A stretch of DNA of 64,000 nt from Azospirillum brasilense. Lineage in GTDB: Bacteria > Pseudomonadota > Alphaproteobacteria > Azospirillales > Azospirillaceae. The DNA is taken from the NCBI RefSeq assembly GCF_007827815.1, contig NZ_VITH01000001.1:248001-312000 (forward strand), in the 5' to 3' direction. Below, piece after piece: positions 8,876-17,413 of the stretch. A program made the position numbers and the translations under genes. Under the pieces are notes generated by a model. That model had not been told where the DNA came from. It saw only the letters and a list, made by a program, of their open reading frames with translations, and searched no databases. Positions within the stretch are counted from its first letter, which is position 1. Each line of letters opens with the position of its first letter.

Positions 8876-9886
8876 ATGATCCGCACCGCGCTCGCCACCG
8901 CTGTCTCCGCAAGCCTCCTCGCGGGTGCCCTGTCCGTCGCCGGCCCCGCCGCGGCGGAGGCGCCGGCTTTCGCGCTGCCGCTCGCCTGCCAGGTCGGGGA
9001 GACCTGTTTCGTCCAGAACTACGTCGACGAGGACGCCGGCCCCGGCTGGCGCGACCACGCCTGCGGGCGGCTGAGCTACGACGCCCACGACGGAACCGAC
9101 TTCCGTCTGCCCGACTACACGGCCATGGACAAGGGCGTCGCCGTGCTCGCCGCCGCCGCCGGCACCGTCCTGCGGGTGCGCGACGGCATGGAGGACGTGA
9201 ACGTCAATGTCATCGGCCGCGACACGGTGATGAAGGTCGGGGGCGGCAACGCCGTCATCATCGATCATGGCGACGGCTGGCAGACCGCCTACCTGCACAT
9301 GAAGCGCGGCAGCGTCGCGGTCACCCCCGGCCAGCGGGTGGAGGCCGGGCAACGGCTGGGCCAGGTCGGGCTGTCGGGACTGACCGAATTCCCCCACCTG
9401 CATTTCGGCGTGCGCCACAACGGCGCGGTCGTCGACCCCTTCGTCGGACAGCAGCCCTTCACCGCCTGCGGCCAGGCCATGGCGCCGTTGTGGAACGCCG
9501 CCACGGCCAAGGCCTTGGCCTACCGCCCGACCGCCGGCCTCGGCGCCGGCTTCGCCACCAGACGCGTCCCGGAGGCCGAGCCGGCCCGCCACGGCGAATT
9601 CGCCGGCGAGACGCTGACCCGGGATTCCCCCATGCTGGTTCTGTGGTCCGACATCATGGGCGTCCGCGACGGCGACACCCAGAGGATCCGCATCCTCGAC
9701 GGCGACGGACGGCCCCTGTTCGACAACAGCAAGGGCATCACCGGCGACAAGGCCGTCTGGTTCTCCTACCAGGGGCTGAAGCGCCCGGCGGCGGGATGGC
9801 CGAAGGGACCCTACCAGGGCATCGTGACCCTGGCCCGTGACGGTAAGACGGTGGTCACACTGGAGCGCCGGCTGGAGGTTCGCTGA
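8876..9886 (+). CDS. Secreted M23 (LytM-type) metallopeptidase
   Basis: A 336-residue exported protein. A signal peptide ends near AGPAAAEA (residues 1-29). The peptidase domain covers roughly 60-200, with Zn ligands in AHDGTDF (H and D) and the HLHFGVRH motif. Upstream of the latter, WQTAYLHMKRGSVAVTPGQ is the typical M23 beta-hairpin. Members cleave peptidoglycan cross-links or act as activators of amidases. All catalytic residues appear present, so an active endopeptidase is likely. The last 100 residues (WSDIMGVRDGDTQRIRILD) form a separate beta-type domain seen in some proteobacterial M23 proteins. Confidence 0.9.
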   Translation: MIRTALATAVSASLLAGALSVAGPAAAEAPAFALPLACQVGETCFVQNYVDEDAGPGWRDHACGRLSYDAHDGTDFRLPDYTAMDKGVAVLAAAAGTVLRVRDGMEDVNVNVIGRDTVMKVGGGNAVIIDHGDGWQTAYLHMKRGSVAVTPGQRVEAGQRLGQVGLSGLTEFPHLHFGVRHNGAVVDPFVGQQPFTACGQAMAPLWNAATAKALAYRPTAGLGAGFATRRVPEAEPARHGEFAGETLTRDSPMLVLWSDIMGVRDGDTQRIRILDGDGRPLFDNSKGITGDKAVWFSYQGLKRPAAGWPKGPYQGIVTLARDGKTVVTLERRLEVR

Positions 9887-9900
9887 CTCTCGCCCCCCCA

Positions 9901-10353
9901 TCAGCGGGCCGACCCCGCCTTCATCGTGTCGGGAGCGCTCTGCGTCAGCAGCGTGGTCAGCCAGCGGAAGTTCGGGGCGTTTTCGGCCTGGAGCGCGCTC
10001 TGCACCACCTGCATCGCCTCCTCCGCGTTGGGCGCCGGCATGTCGGGTGTCTGTCCTTCGGCCTGACCGGCGGACGCCGTGCCGGCATCGCTCTGCGCGA
10101 AGACGCTGACGGCGCCGACGCCGAGCCGATGGGCGATCGCCGAGCTTCCCGTCACCGGACCCGCCGTGGAGGACGCCATCGGGCCCGCCGCGCCATCCTC
10201 GCCGCCGACGCCGTTCAGCTGCTCCAGCATCGCGGCGAACTGGCCGGCGAGTTCCCCCGCCTGCCGGGGCGCACCCGTGCCTTTGCGCTCCAGAAGCTCT
10301 TCAGCCCGGATGCGCATCAACTGGGAAGCGTCGGCGTTGGCCGGTATCGACAT
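9901..10353 (-). CDS. Hypothetical protein with a flagellar-type sigma-54 control region
   Basis: A 150-residue protein, MSIPANADASQLMRIRAEEL at the N-terminus. It has a helical first third (ELAGQFAAMLEQLNG), an Ala/Gly/Ser-rich middle and a C-terminal helical segment (EEAMQVVQSALQAE). It has no signal peptide, membrane helix or family I recognise. The evidence that it matters is its upstream DNA: a -24/-12 element with correct GG-N10-GC spacing at 10395-10410 and three tandem CCGGCAA sites spaced as before flagellin. I infer membership of the flagellar regulon, perhaps as a chaperone, export substrate or regulator. The product role is not established. Confidence 0.8.
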   Translation of the reverse strand: MSIPANADASQLMRIRAEELLERKGTGAPRQAGELAGQFAAMLEQLNGVGGEDGAAGPMASSTAGPVTGSSAIAHRLGVGAVSVFAQSDAGTASAGQAEGQTPDMPAPNAEEAMQVVQSALQAENAPNFRWLTTLLTQSAPDTMKAGSAR

Positions 10354-10394
10354 GGCGCGTGGACCCTGCGGCGTTCGGCTACCGGATCAGGGCA

Positions 10395-10410
10395 AGCAAG
10401 GGACGGGCCA
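10395..10410 (-). promoter_or_regulatory. Sigma-54 promoter of the 9901-10353 gene
   Basis: On the minus strand it reads TGGCCC-GTCCC-TTGCT: GG and GC separated by exactly 10 nt, as sigma-54 requires. It lies about 42 bp upstream of the ATG at 10353. The half-sequence TGGCCC-N5-TTGC is shared with the flagellin promoter. Confidence 0.75.
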
Positions 10411-10463
10411 TCGTCGGACGATGCGGAAGGCCGGGTGGCGGGGCCCTCTCGCCACCCGCGCAC

Positions 10464-10523
10464 CCGGCAAAAATTTCCGCCCCACCCGGCAAGAATGACC
10501 CGCCGCCCGGCAAGAACGGCCCC
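10464..10523. promoter_or_regulatory. Three tandem ftr/FlbD-like activator sites
   Basis: Three 17-bp elements start at 10464, 10486 and 10507. Each begins CCGGCAA and has a decayed TTGCCGG-like second half. They start 54, 76 and 97 bp upstream of the -24 T, so they sit on one helix face (two turns apart). The layout matches the flagellin control region (54, 75, 96, 126). The Caulobacter sigma-54 activator FlbD binds comparable ftr elements. Confidence 0.65.
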
Positions 10524-10542
10524 GTGGAGCCCTTGCCGCCGG

Positions 10543-10572
10543 TCAGTCGCGGAAGTTTCAGTCGCGGAAGTT
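10543..10572. repeat. 15-bp tandem duplication at the yajQ stop codon
   Basis: TCAGTCGCGGAAGTT occurs twice head to tail (10543-10557 and 10558-10572). On the coding strand the unit is the last four codons plus TGA of yajQ, so a second in-frame copy of the ending follows the true stop. Confidence 0.9.
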
Positions 10573-11046
10573 CAGGTACTGCAGGGGCTGCTCGATCTTC
10601 AGCCCGCGCACCAGCGCGATGGCGTCCTGGAGGTCGTCGCGCTTCTTGCCGGTGACGCGCAACTCGTCGCCCTGGATGGAGACCTGGACCTTCATCTTGG
10701 CGTCCTTGATCGCCTTGACGATGGTCTTGCCGAGGTCCTGGGCGATGCCCTGCTTGACGGTGACGACCTGGCGCAGCGCGTCGCCCGCCGCCCGCTCCGG
10801 CGGCTTGGAATAGTCCAGGGCACCGGCGTCCAGCTTCCGCCGGGTGACGTAGACCCGCAGCAGTTCCTGCATCTGCTCCAGCTTGGGGCCATCGTCGGCC
10901 AGCAGGGTGATGTCGTTCTCGGTGCGCTCCACGGTGCAGCGCGAGCCCTTGAAGTCGAAACGGGTCTCGATCTCGCGGCGCATGCCGTTCAGCGCGTTGT
11001 CGATTTCGTGGATGTCGGTCTTGGACACGATGTCGAAGGACGGCAT
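10558..11046 (-). CDS. yajQ: YajQ family nucleotide-binding protein
   Basis: A 162-residue cytoplasmic protein of the YajQ (UPF0234) family, which has two ferredoxin-like domains. It opens MPSFDIVSKTDIHEIDNAL and carries the family segments RFDFKGSRCTVE and KMKVQVSIQGDELRVTGKKRDDLQ. In Xanthomonas a member binds c-di-GMP and acts as a transcriptional co-regulator; in E. coli it binds nucleic acid or nucleotides. ATG 11046 has AAAGAGAG upstream and gives the normal family length (about 163). It ends at a 15-bp tandem duplication of its own last codons. Confidence 0.95.
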   Translation of the reverse strand: MPSFDIVSKTDIHEIDNALNGMRREIETRFDFKGSRCTVERTENDITLLADDGPKLEQMQELLRVYVTRRKLDAGALDYSKPPERAAGDALRQVVTVKQGIAQDLGKTIVKAIKDAKMKVQVSIQGDELRVTGKKRDDLQDAIALVRGLKIEQPLQYLNFRD

Positions 11047-11174
11047 GGGACTCTCTTTGCTCAAGCGGGGTGATTCGCGGAACCGTAGACGAGGCCGCAC
11101 CCCGCCTTCAAGGGGCCTTCACGGAGGCTGTGACGGAAAGCCGCCGGAAGGCCCCGCCAACCGACCACCGGTTG

Positions 11175-11711
11175 TCAGGTCGGCTGGCCGGGATGCTGGA
11201 ACTCGATTCCCGGATTGCCGCCCGGTCCGCCGTTGCCGGGCGCGTTCTCATAGGGCTTGTCCGGCATCTTCGGCTGCGGCTGCGCGTAGAAGCGCGGTTC
11301 CCGGTCGTCCCAGGACCGCTCGAAGGGCAGGCGCATCATCGGGTTGGTGCCGTTGCGCTGGGCCTCGCGCTGGGCCTCCTGCAACTGCTCCGCCATGCGG
11401 CGGTCCCAGGGCAGGCGGTAGAGGTTGGGCGCCTGCTCCCAGAGCAGGGTGAGGTAGATCGCTTCGTTCTCCACCAGCGTGGCGCTCAGCACCTTGGCCT
11501 CGCGCACATTGGCCCCCATCCATTCCAGCGTGACCGGCTTCGCCCGGCCCAGCAGCGTCGCCGGCGCCGCGTAGGCGGCCGGCAGCAGCAGGGCGAACAG
11601 CAGCAGGATCACCACGCGGGCCATCGGGCTGCGCGTCCAGCGCAAAGCCGACAGCACGAGCAGCAGGGTGACGACGGCGACGAAGCCGAAGATGACGGTC
11701 AGGCTTTCCAT
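11175..11711 (-). CDS. Motor operon 1, third gene: membrane protein with periplasmic tail
   Basis: A 178-residue protein with two N-terminal membrane helices (about 4-22 and 31-50) followed by a soluble part. The soluble part contains KPVTLEWMG, EAIYLTLLW, RLPWDRRMAEQLQEAQREAQ and LPFERSWDDREPRFYAQPQP, then a Gly/Pro-rich end. The same blocks recur in the paralogue at 35156-35677 (KPVRMEW, YKLAWDQKLAEQLQQA, LPFEKTLD, FYALPQP). I know no characterised family for it. It is the last gene of a three-gene operon, 22 bp after the previous stop. It probably works in one envelope complex with the channel-like and one-helix proteins upstream. Confidence 0.85.
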   Translation of the reverse strand: MESLTVIFGFVAVVTLLLVLSALRWTRSPMARVVILLLFALLLPAAYAAPATLLGRAKPVTLEWMGANVREAKVLSATLVENEAIYLTLLWEQAPNLYRLPWDRRMAEQLQEAQREAQRNGTNPMMRLPFERSWDDREPRFYAQPQPKMPDKPYENAPGNGGPGGNPGIEFQHPGQPT

Positions 11712-11733
11712 GGCGCACTCCCGGTCCGGCGGG

Positions 11734-12369
11734 TCAATTCTTGGCCGAGCGCAGCGGCTTGAACACGGCGTTCAGGGACCCCGGCACCAGTTCGCCCCGC
11801 TCCGTCAGGGTGAAGCGGAAGGCGGTGATCTCCTGCCCCTCGTGGTCCAGCCGGACGCGCGTGGCGGCGATGGTGGCGGCCCCCGATTCATGCTCCGCCT
11901 TGACGCGGGCGACCACCCGGACCCAGATGGGAAAGACGTTCTCCAGATTGCGGAACATGTGCACGTTGACGGTGTATTCCCCCGGAGGAATGCCGCGGGA
12001 GTAGGAGGTCTCGAAATTGATCTCCGTGGGATCGGCGTAGGCCCCCAGATCGTCGCGCAGCAGGTTGAAGATCAGCCCCGACTTGTTCGAATAGCCGACC
12101 GGCACGTCGCCCGGCGCCTGCACCCACAGATCAACGTCGCTGCGCAGCTTGTCGTCCCAGCGTGCCTCGATGATGACGTTTCCCGGCGGCTCCATGCCCG
12201 CGGCTGCGGACGAGGAGGACTCGTTCTGCTGGTTGGCCTCGGTCTTCTTGGCCTCATTGATGAATGGGACCGCCAGAACCGCGCAGGCCACGAAGCCGCA
12301 GAGCAGCAGCGTCAGCAAGTCCCGCGCGACGAGCACACCGGTTTGGTCCTCGCCCAGGAAATCGTTCAT
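11734..12369 (-). CDS. Motor operon 1, second gene: ExbD-like helix with beta-domain
   Basis: A 211-residue protein. A single N-terminal membrane helix (about 18-37, RDLLTLLLCGFVACAVL) begins with Asp17. An Asp at this place in ExbD/TolR/MotB carries protons, and the paralogue keeps it. After a Ser/Asn-rich linker comes a periplasmic domain with the block SDVDLWVQAPGDVPVGY, then NKSGLIFNLLRDDLGAY and SYSRGIPPGEYTVNVHMFRN, resembling a DUF2135/YfaP-type beta-sandwich. ATGA overlap with the channel gene shows translational coupling. There is no OmpA peptidoglycan-binding domain, so this is not a MotB or ZorB protein. Confidence 0.85.
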   Translation of the reverse strand: MNDFLGEDQTGVLVARDLLTLLLCGFVACAVLAVPFINEAKKTEANQQNESSSSAAAGMEPPGNVIIEARWDDKLRSDVDLWVQAPGDVPVGYSNKSGLIFNLLRDDLGAYADPTEINFETSYSRGIPPGEYTVNVHMFRNLENVFPIWVRVVARVKAEHESGAATIAATRVRLDHEGQEITAFRFTLTERGELVPGSLNAVFKPLRSAKN

Positions 12370-13031
12370 GATGTGGCCTCACCGCCGAGCGCGCCGTAGG
12401 GGGCCGCCTGCGGCGCGGCGAAGTCCGGTGTCCCGGACCGCGACCCGGCTTGCGGAGCGATGCGCGAGCGGGCGTGGGCCTCGTCCATGATCAGCGCGCA
12501 CAGCGACGCCGTCGCCCCGCGCAGGAGCTGCAGGTTGCAGGTCGTCCACAGGCACAGGGCGCCGCCCAGCATCGTGGCGTAGATCGCCACGCCCAGACCG
12601 CTGGCCAGCGTGGTCACCATGGCGCCGGCCGAGGCGGCGTTGCCCACCATGTCGGGCGTGATGTTCGCGGCGAACAGGCTGAAGCCCCAGGCCGTGCCGA
12701 TCAGGCCGAGCATGCCCAGCGCGTTGGCGATGTGCTGAAGGTGCGAGATGCGGGAGAACAGGCGGATTTCCAGGGCGCGTTCGCTCTCGACCTTCATCAG
12801 CCGCCCGCCGCCGAGCTTGGCCTTGTCCAGCTCGCCGCCGATCTTCCACACCCGGTAGGCCGACATCACCAAGCCGACGACGAAGACGATCCCGATGATC
12901 GCGGTCGCCACGGCGATGTGCCCGGTCAGCACCCGGTCCAGCCACCCCTGCGCATAGAGAACGAAGACGAACGCCGAAATCGTCAAATTGAAGGCGACAA
13001 ATTTCGCCTTGAGGAGCCACTGTTCTTCCAT
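12366..13031 (-). CDS. Motor operon 1, first gene: MotA/TolQ/ExbB-like proton channel
   Basis: A 221-residue inner-membrane protein with four hydrophobic segments. The pair ANALGMLGLIGTAWGFSLFA and GLGVAIYATMLGGALCLWT corresponds to the ExbB/TolQ signature helices 2 and 3 (GLIGTxxGF and GLxxAIxTT), which form the ion pathway with the ExbD-type helix. The first two helices (FNLTISAFVFVLYAQGWL, AVATAIIGIVFVVGLVMSAY) are separate from these. No TonB, Tol/Pal or flagellar gene is nearby. It is the first gene of the operon; 500 bp upstream are non-coding. Confidence 0.88.
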   Translation of the reverse strand: MEEQWLLKAKFVAFNLTISAFVFVLYAQGWLDRVLTGHIAVATAIIGIVFVVGLVMSAYRVWKIGGELDKAKLGGGRLMKVESERALEIRLFSRISHLQHIANALGMLGLIGTAWGFSLFAANITPDMVGNAASAGAMVTTLASGLGVAIYATMLGGALCLWTTCNLQLLRGATASLCALIMDEAHARSRIAPQAGSRSGTPDFAAPQAAPYGALGGEATS

Positions 13032-13531
13032 GGTTTTGACCCTGTGACGGTTGCGTGTGTCTCCGGATCGTCATGGTCAGGCGGCAATGGCGCGTAACGG
13101 CGGCGCCGCGGAAAGCCGGGCGGCGATGGCGGGATCAGGAGAGCGGAGGGCAATTCGGGACGGCGTGCGCTGGCGGTCCCGGCGCTGTCGGTCCGGGCGC
13201 GGGTGGCGGGACGGCTCCGTGTCGGCCATCGGTTCATCGGCGCACCTTCGCCGGAATTGCGCGACGACGGAGCCTTTCAGGAGTCATCCGTCACGTCATG
13301 AACCCCGGCCCCGGCCAAGAGTTCCCGACGCCCGGCGACGGCCGGGCCGGGGCAACGCGCGATGCGGGTTGATAAAACCCCGCTGTCGGACAGAACAAGG
13401 CAGCGCTCCGCGACATCCCGTGCCGTTGACCGGCGACGACGATCGCGTCGGGAGTCAGAGGTTTAGCGGATCGACCGCCCCGATCCTGGGAGGACGCGCA
13501 CGGCCATGGCCGTCCTTCGAGAAATGGCCCT
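13032..13531. other. About 500 bp without a supported gene
   Basis: The stretch between motor operon 1 and the hemerythrin gene presumably contains the operon promoter. A 50-codon frame at 13077-13229 (minus strand, Arg/Pro-rich, no ribosome site) and a 181-codon plus-strand frame have no protein-like features. I see no hairpin with a T tract. Confidence 0.6.
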
Positions 13532-13942
13532 TTACCCCACGCCATTTTCCTTCAGGAAGGGGCCGTACTTCTTGTCGGTACCCTGGATGTGCTTGATCAG
13601 CCAGTTCTTCAGGAAGTTCATCACCTCCATGCTCAGCGTGGCGGTGGCGCCGGCGTGATACTTGCGCTGCACCTCCAGAACCTGATTGGACAGCGCGTCG
13701 TGCTCCGCCTTGTGGGCGTCGCGGTCCGGATAGCCGAGGCGGGCGAAATGCTCCTCCTCGTGGGTGAAGTGCGACTTGGTGTAGGCGACGAGGCTGTCGA
13801 GGATGCCGCCCAGCGCCTCCTTGCTGCGCCCCGCCTGGACGGCGTCGAACAGCTCGTTGACCAGGGCGACCAGTTGCTTGTGCTCCTCGTCAAACTGCGC
13901 GATTCCGACGCTCAGCTTCTCGTTCCACACCATCAGCGGCAT
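13532..13942 (-). CDS. Bacteriohemerythrin
   Basis: A 136-residue oxygen-binding di-iron protein. All ligands of the hemerythrin fold are visible: His21 (FDEEHKQL), His58 and Glu62 (KSHFTHEEEH), His77 and His81 (DRDAHKAEH), His118 and Asp123 (IKHIQGTD). The start MPLMVWNEKLSVGI at 13942 matches the conserved family N-terminus; longer frames upstream are spurious. Single-domain bacteriohemerythrins are thought to carry or buffer O2, or to sense it in microaerophilic and aerotactic bacteria. It is monocistronic, divergent from the DUF3072 gene. Confidence 0.95.
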   Translation of the reverse strand: MPLMVWNEKLSVGIAQFDEEHKQLVALVNELFDAVQAGRSKEALGGILDSLVAYTKSHFTHEEEHFARLGYPDRDAHKAEHDALSNQVLEVQRKYHAGATATLSMEVMNFLKNWLIKHIQGTDKKYGPFLKENGVG

Positions 13943-14146
13943 TTCGTTCCGTCCCCTCGCGCTGGGCCCCTCATGACCGGCCGGGAAAACCCCAGCCCGC
14001 GGAAGGGTAACGCCTTCTGGATGAGGCTTCAACGACGCTTCAACCACCGGCACCGGTCGCCGGCACTGGTCAACCCCACCCATCTTCGGGAACCAATCCC
14101 CTGGGCGGGCTGTTCGACAACCGTTTCCAGCAAAAAGGAACATTTC

Positions 14147-14440
14147 ATGAACGAGAAGCGCAGCAACGACCATGAGCGTCGCCCGCAGTCCCATCGTGAA
14201 GGCGCGCCGACTCCGGAGAGCAACCCGAAGACCGCGCCCGTTGGGGATGCCGATCACTCGAACCGAGAGAAGGACCCCGACGACTGGACCACGGGCGACG
14301 AGCCGATGACCGGCGCGCAAGCCTCCTACTTGAAGACGCTCAGCGAGGAGGCCGGCGAAGGCTTCGACGGGGACCTGACGAAGGCCGAAGCCTCCAAGCG
14401 CATCGACGCCCTGCAGGACAAGACCGGCCGCGGCGCCTGA
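14147..14440 (+). CDS. DUF3072 family protein
   Basis: A 97-residue hydrophilic protein. The first half is rich in Asp, Asn, Arg and Pro and probably disordered. The second half carries the DUF3072 block: WTTGDEPMTGAQASYLKTL, EAGEGFDGDLTKAEASKRID. The function of the family is unknown; it is often found in stress or desiccation-related contexts. The start at 14147 has AAAAAGGA upstream. It converges on dppF with a perfect 10-bp hairpin between them. Confidence 0.85.
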   Translation: MNEKRSNDHERRPQSHREGAPTPESNPKTAPVGDADHSNREKDPDDWTTGDEPMTGAQASYLKTLSEEAGEGFDGDLTKAEASKRIDALQDKTGRGA

Positions 14441-14457
14441 CGGGCGACGCCGCGGCC
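14426..14457. terminator. Convergent terminator-like hairpin
   Basis: GGCCGCGGCG (14426-14435) pairs perfectly with CGCCGCGGCC (14448-14457). It overlaps the end of the DUF3072 gene and faces the end of dppF. There is no T tract on either side, so its efficiency is uncertain. Confidence 0.55.
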
Positions 14458-14476
14458 CCCTGGGCCTCAGCGGACC

Positions 14477-15484
14477 TCAGGCCATCTCTTCCGCGAAGTG
14501 GCAGGCGACCAGCCGTTCGTCCACGGGGCGCAGCGCCGGCACCTCGGTCGCGCAGCGCTCCGTGGCGTGGGGACAGCGCTTGTGGAACGGGCAGCCCGGC
14601 GGCGGGTTCAGCGGCGAGGGCAGTTCGCCCTTGGGGATCACCCGCTCCGCCCGCAGCGCCGGGTTCACCCGCGGCGTGGCGGCCATCAGGATGCGCGTGT
14701 AGGGGTGGCGCGGGCGGGAGTAGACCACGTCCTTCGGCCCGTGCTCCACCGGCCGGCCCAGATACATCACCATGACCGCGTCGGCGATGTGCCGGACCAC
14801 GCTGAGGTCGTGGGAGATGAACAGGTAGGCGAGGTTCAGCTCCTCCTGCAGATCCATCATCAGGTTGAGCACCTGCGCCTGGATCGACACGTCGAGCGCC
14901 GACACCGGCTCGTCCGCCACGACCACCCGCGGATTCAGCATCAGCGCGCGCGCGATGGCGATGCGCTGGCGCTGGCCACCGGAGAACATGTGCGGGTAGC
15001 GGTCCACCTGATCGGGGCGCAGCCCGACCTTCGCCATCATGGCGACAGCCCGCTCCCGCCGCTCCTGCTTGCCCATCGGGGTGTTGATGACCAGCGGCTC
15101 CGACAGGATCGAGCCCACGGTTTTGCGCGGGTTCAGCGATCCGTAGGGGTTCTGGAAGACCATCTGGACGGTGCGCCGCAGCTCCTTCATCTCCGAGGCG
15201 GTGCGCCCGACCACGTCGCGCCCGTCGTAGAGGAGCTGTCCCGAGGACGGCGGCTCGATCATCGTGACGGAGCGCGCCAGCGTCGACTTGCCGCAGCCGG
15301 ACTCGCCGACCACCGCCAGCGTCTTCCCGGCTTCGAGCTGGAAGGACACGCCGTCCAGCGCCTTGACGGTGGCCGCCGGCTTGAAGGCGCCACGCTTCAC
15401 CGCGTAGTGCTTGCGCAGGTGGATGGCTTCCAGAACCACCGGGCCGGTGGCCGGCATGACGTCGGTGAGGATGTCAGTCATCAC
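14477..15484 (-). CDS. dppF: Dipeptide ABC transporter ATP-binding protein DppF
   Basis: A 335-residue ATPase of the importer. Walker A is GESGCGKST, the signature is [15 protein letters not shown], Walker B is [13 protein letters not shown], and the H-loop is FISHDLSVV. The C-terminal oligopeptide-transport domain has the Cys-rich [15 protein letters not shown] motif, which binds an Fe-S cluster in related proteins. Its start overlaps the dppD stop by ATGA. It is the last gene of dppABCDF and powers uptake together with DppD at the inner membrane. Confidence 0.93.
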   Translation of the reverse strand: MMTDILTDVMPATGPVVLEAIHLRKHYAVKRGAFKPAATVKALDGVSFQLEAGKTLAVVGESGCGKSTLARSVTMIEPPSSGQLLYDGRDVVGRTASEMKELRRTVQMVFQNPYGSLNPRKTVGSILSEPLVINTPMGKQERRERAVAMMAKVGLRPDQVDRYPHMFSGGQRQRIAIARALMLNPRVVVADEPVSALDVSIQAQVLNLMMDLQEELNLAYLFISHDLSVVRHIADAVMVMYLGRPVEHGPKDVVYSRPRHPYTRILMAATPRVNPALRAERVIPKGELPSPLNPPPGCPFHKRCPHATERCATEVPALRPVDERLVACHFAEEMA

Positions 15485-16479
15485 AGAACCTCCCCGGCGC
15501 CGACCGGAGCGTCGGCGAGCGGATAGAAGCAGCGCGCCTTGCCGGCATCCACGTCGAACAGGGCCGGCCGCTCGATGCGGCAGCGGTCGTTGGCGAAGCG
15601 GCAGCGCGGGTTGAACAGGCAGCCCTGCGGCCGGTCGCCGATGCCCGGCACCACGCCGGGAATCGTCGGCAGCCGGCGCTTGCCCAGCGCCCGCTCCGGC
15701 AGCGCGTCGAGCAATGCGCCGGTGTAGGGGTGGCGCGGCGCCTTGAACAGAGCGTCCACCGGGCGCGTCTCGGCGACTTGCCCGGCGTACATGACGACCA
15801 CCCGCTGCGCCGTCTCCGCCACCACGCCCATGTCGTGGGTGATCAGGATCAGCGCCATGCCCCGCTCCTTCTGGAGGCGGACCAGCAGGTCGAGGATCTG
15901 CTTCTGGATGGTCACGTCCAGCGCCGTCGTCGGCTCGTCCGCGACCAGCAGGCGCGGGTTGCAGGCGATGGCGATGGCGATCATCACGCGCTGGTTCATG
16001 CCGCCGGAGAGCTGGTGCGGAAAGGCCGACAGGCGGCTTTCCGGGGCCGGGATGCCGACCTGCTCCAGCAGTTCGATGGCGCGGTTGCGCAGCGCCTTGC
16101 CGGACAGCCCCTCATGCACCTTCAGCGTCTCCATGATCTGGAAACCGACGGTGAAGCAGGGGTTCAGGCTGGTCATCGGCTCCTGGAAGACCATGGCCAC
16201 GTCCTTGCCGGTGATCTTCCGGCGCTGCGACGGGCTCATCGCCAGCAGGTCCTTGCCGCCGAAGTGCATGCGGTCGGCGACCACCGTGCCGTTGGAGCCG
16301 AGCAGGCCCATCACGGCGAGCGAGGTCACGGACTTGCCGGACCCGGACTCGCCGACGATGCCCACCACCTCGCCCTCGTCGACGGTGAGGTCGATCCCGT
16401 CCACGGCGCGGAAGGTCCCGGCGCGCGTGGTGAACTCGACGGACAGGTTCTTGATGTCGAGAAGAGGCATGGCAGGCAT
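15481..16479 (-). CDS. dppD: Dipeptide ABC transporter ATP-binding protein DppD
   Basis: A 332-residue ATPase paralogous to DppF. Walker A is [10 protein letters not shown]-loop region [12 protein letters not shown], signature [16 protein letters not shown], Walker [13 protein letters not shown]. The C-terminal [14 protein letters not shown] motif belongs to the oligopeptide/dipeptide domain. The start codon overlaps the dppC stop (ATGA at 16479). An alternative ATG nine bases downstream would also be usable. Confidence 0.93.
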   Translation of the reverse strand: MPAMPLLDIKNLSVEFTTRAGTFRAVDGIDLTVDEGEVVGIVGESGSGKSVTSLAVMGLLGSNGTVVADRMHFGGKDLLAMSPSQRRKITGKDVAMVFQEPMTSLNPCFTVGFQIMETLKVHEGLSGKALRNRAIELLEQVGIPAPESRLSAFPHQLSGGMNQRVMIAIAIACNPRLLVADEPTTALDVTIQKQILDLLVRLQKERGMALILITHDMGVVAETAQRVVVMYAGQVAETRPVDALFKAPRHPYTGALLDALPERALGKRRLPTIPGVVPGIGDRPQGCLFNPRCRFANDRCRIERPALFDVDAGKARCFYPLADAPVGAGEVL

Positions 16480-17405
16480 CAGCGTTTCAGCTTGGGGTCG
16501 AGCGCGTCGCGCAGCCCGTCGCCCAGCAGGTTGAAGGCCAGCACCGTCACCAGGATGGCCACGCCGGGCCAGGTGACGACCCAGGGGGCGCGCTGGAGGA
16601 ACTGGAGGGAGGAAGCCAGCATGGTGCCCCACTCCGGAGTCGGCGGCTGCGCGCCAAGGCCGAGGAAGCCCAGCGCCGCGGCGTCGAGGATCGCCGTGGA
16701 GAAGCCGAGCGTCGCCTGGACGATCAGCGGCGCCACGCAATTCGGCAGGATCACCACCAGCATCAGCCGCAGCGGCCCGGCCCCCGCCACGCGGGAGGCG
16801 ACGACGTAGTCCTTGTTCGTCTCCGCCATCACAGCGGCGCGGGTCAGGCGGGCGTAGTGCGGGATGACCACGATGGACACGGCCAGCATGGCGTTGACCA
16901 GCCCCGGCCCGAGGATCGCCGCCACCACCACGGCCAGCAGCAGGCTGGGCAGCGACAGCAGAATGTCCATGAGGCGCATGACCAGCGCGTCGGTGACGCC
17001 GCCGAAGAATCCGGCGATCATGCCCAGCGCCAACCCGACCGCCAGCGACAGCGTGACGACGATCAGGCCGATCATCATCGACAGCCGCGCCCCGAAGATC
17101 AGCCGCGACAGCATGTCGCGCCCGATGTCGTCGGTGCCGAGAAGGAAGGCCCAGCGCCCGCCCTCCTGCCAGACCGGCGGCACCAGGATGGCGTCGCGGT
17201 ACTGGATGTTGGGGTCGTGCGGCGCCACCAACTCGGCGAACAGCGCCACCACGGCGATCAGCAGGATCACGGCGAGGCCGGCCATGGCCCCCTTGTTCTG
17301 CCGGAAATGGTACCAGAACTCGACCAGCGGGTGCGGCGGCTGGGAAACCGGCGGAGAAGCGGCCGGAAGAGTCTCCGGAACGCCCGTCGTCGTAGGAGTC
17401 GTCAT
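16479..17405 (-). CDS. dppC: Dipeptide ABC transporter permease DppC
   Basis: A 308-residue inner-membrane permease with about six helices and a cytoplasmic N-terminal tail rich in Pro/Thr. The typical DppC N-terminal domain ([20 protein letters not shown]) and the EAA loop region ([20 protein letters not shown]) contacting the ATPases are present. It pairs with DppB to form the translocation pore. Eight bases separate it from dppB. Confidence 0.93.
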   Translation of the reverse strand: MTTPTTTGVPETLPAASPPVSQPPHPLVEFWYHFRQNKGAMAGLAVILLIAVVALFAELVAPHDPNIQYRDAILVPPVWQEGGRWAFLLGTDDIGRDMLSRLIFGARLSMMIGLIVVTLSLAVGLALGMIAGFFGGVTDALVMRLMDILLSLPSLLLAVVVAAILGPGLVNAMLAVSIVVIPHYARLTRAAVMAETNKDYVVASRVAGAGPLRLMLVVILPNCVAPLIVQATLGFSTAILDAAALGFLGLGAQPPTPEWGTMLASSLQFLQRAPWVVTWPGVAILVTVLAFNLLGDGLRDALDPKLKR

Positions 17406-17413
17406 GGCTCACC

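Noticed and set aside
11175..13031. Zorya-type phage defence (ZorAB) or a flagellar stator
   Set aside because: The second protein lacks the OmpA-like peptidoglycan domain, and no ZorC, ZorD or ZorE or flagellar motor gene is adjacent.
13051..13596. 181-codon frame in the gap upstream of motor operon 1
   Set aside because: Arg/Ser/Pro-rich, no ribosome site, no domain, and it runs into the hemerythrin gene antisense.
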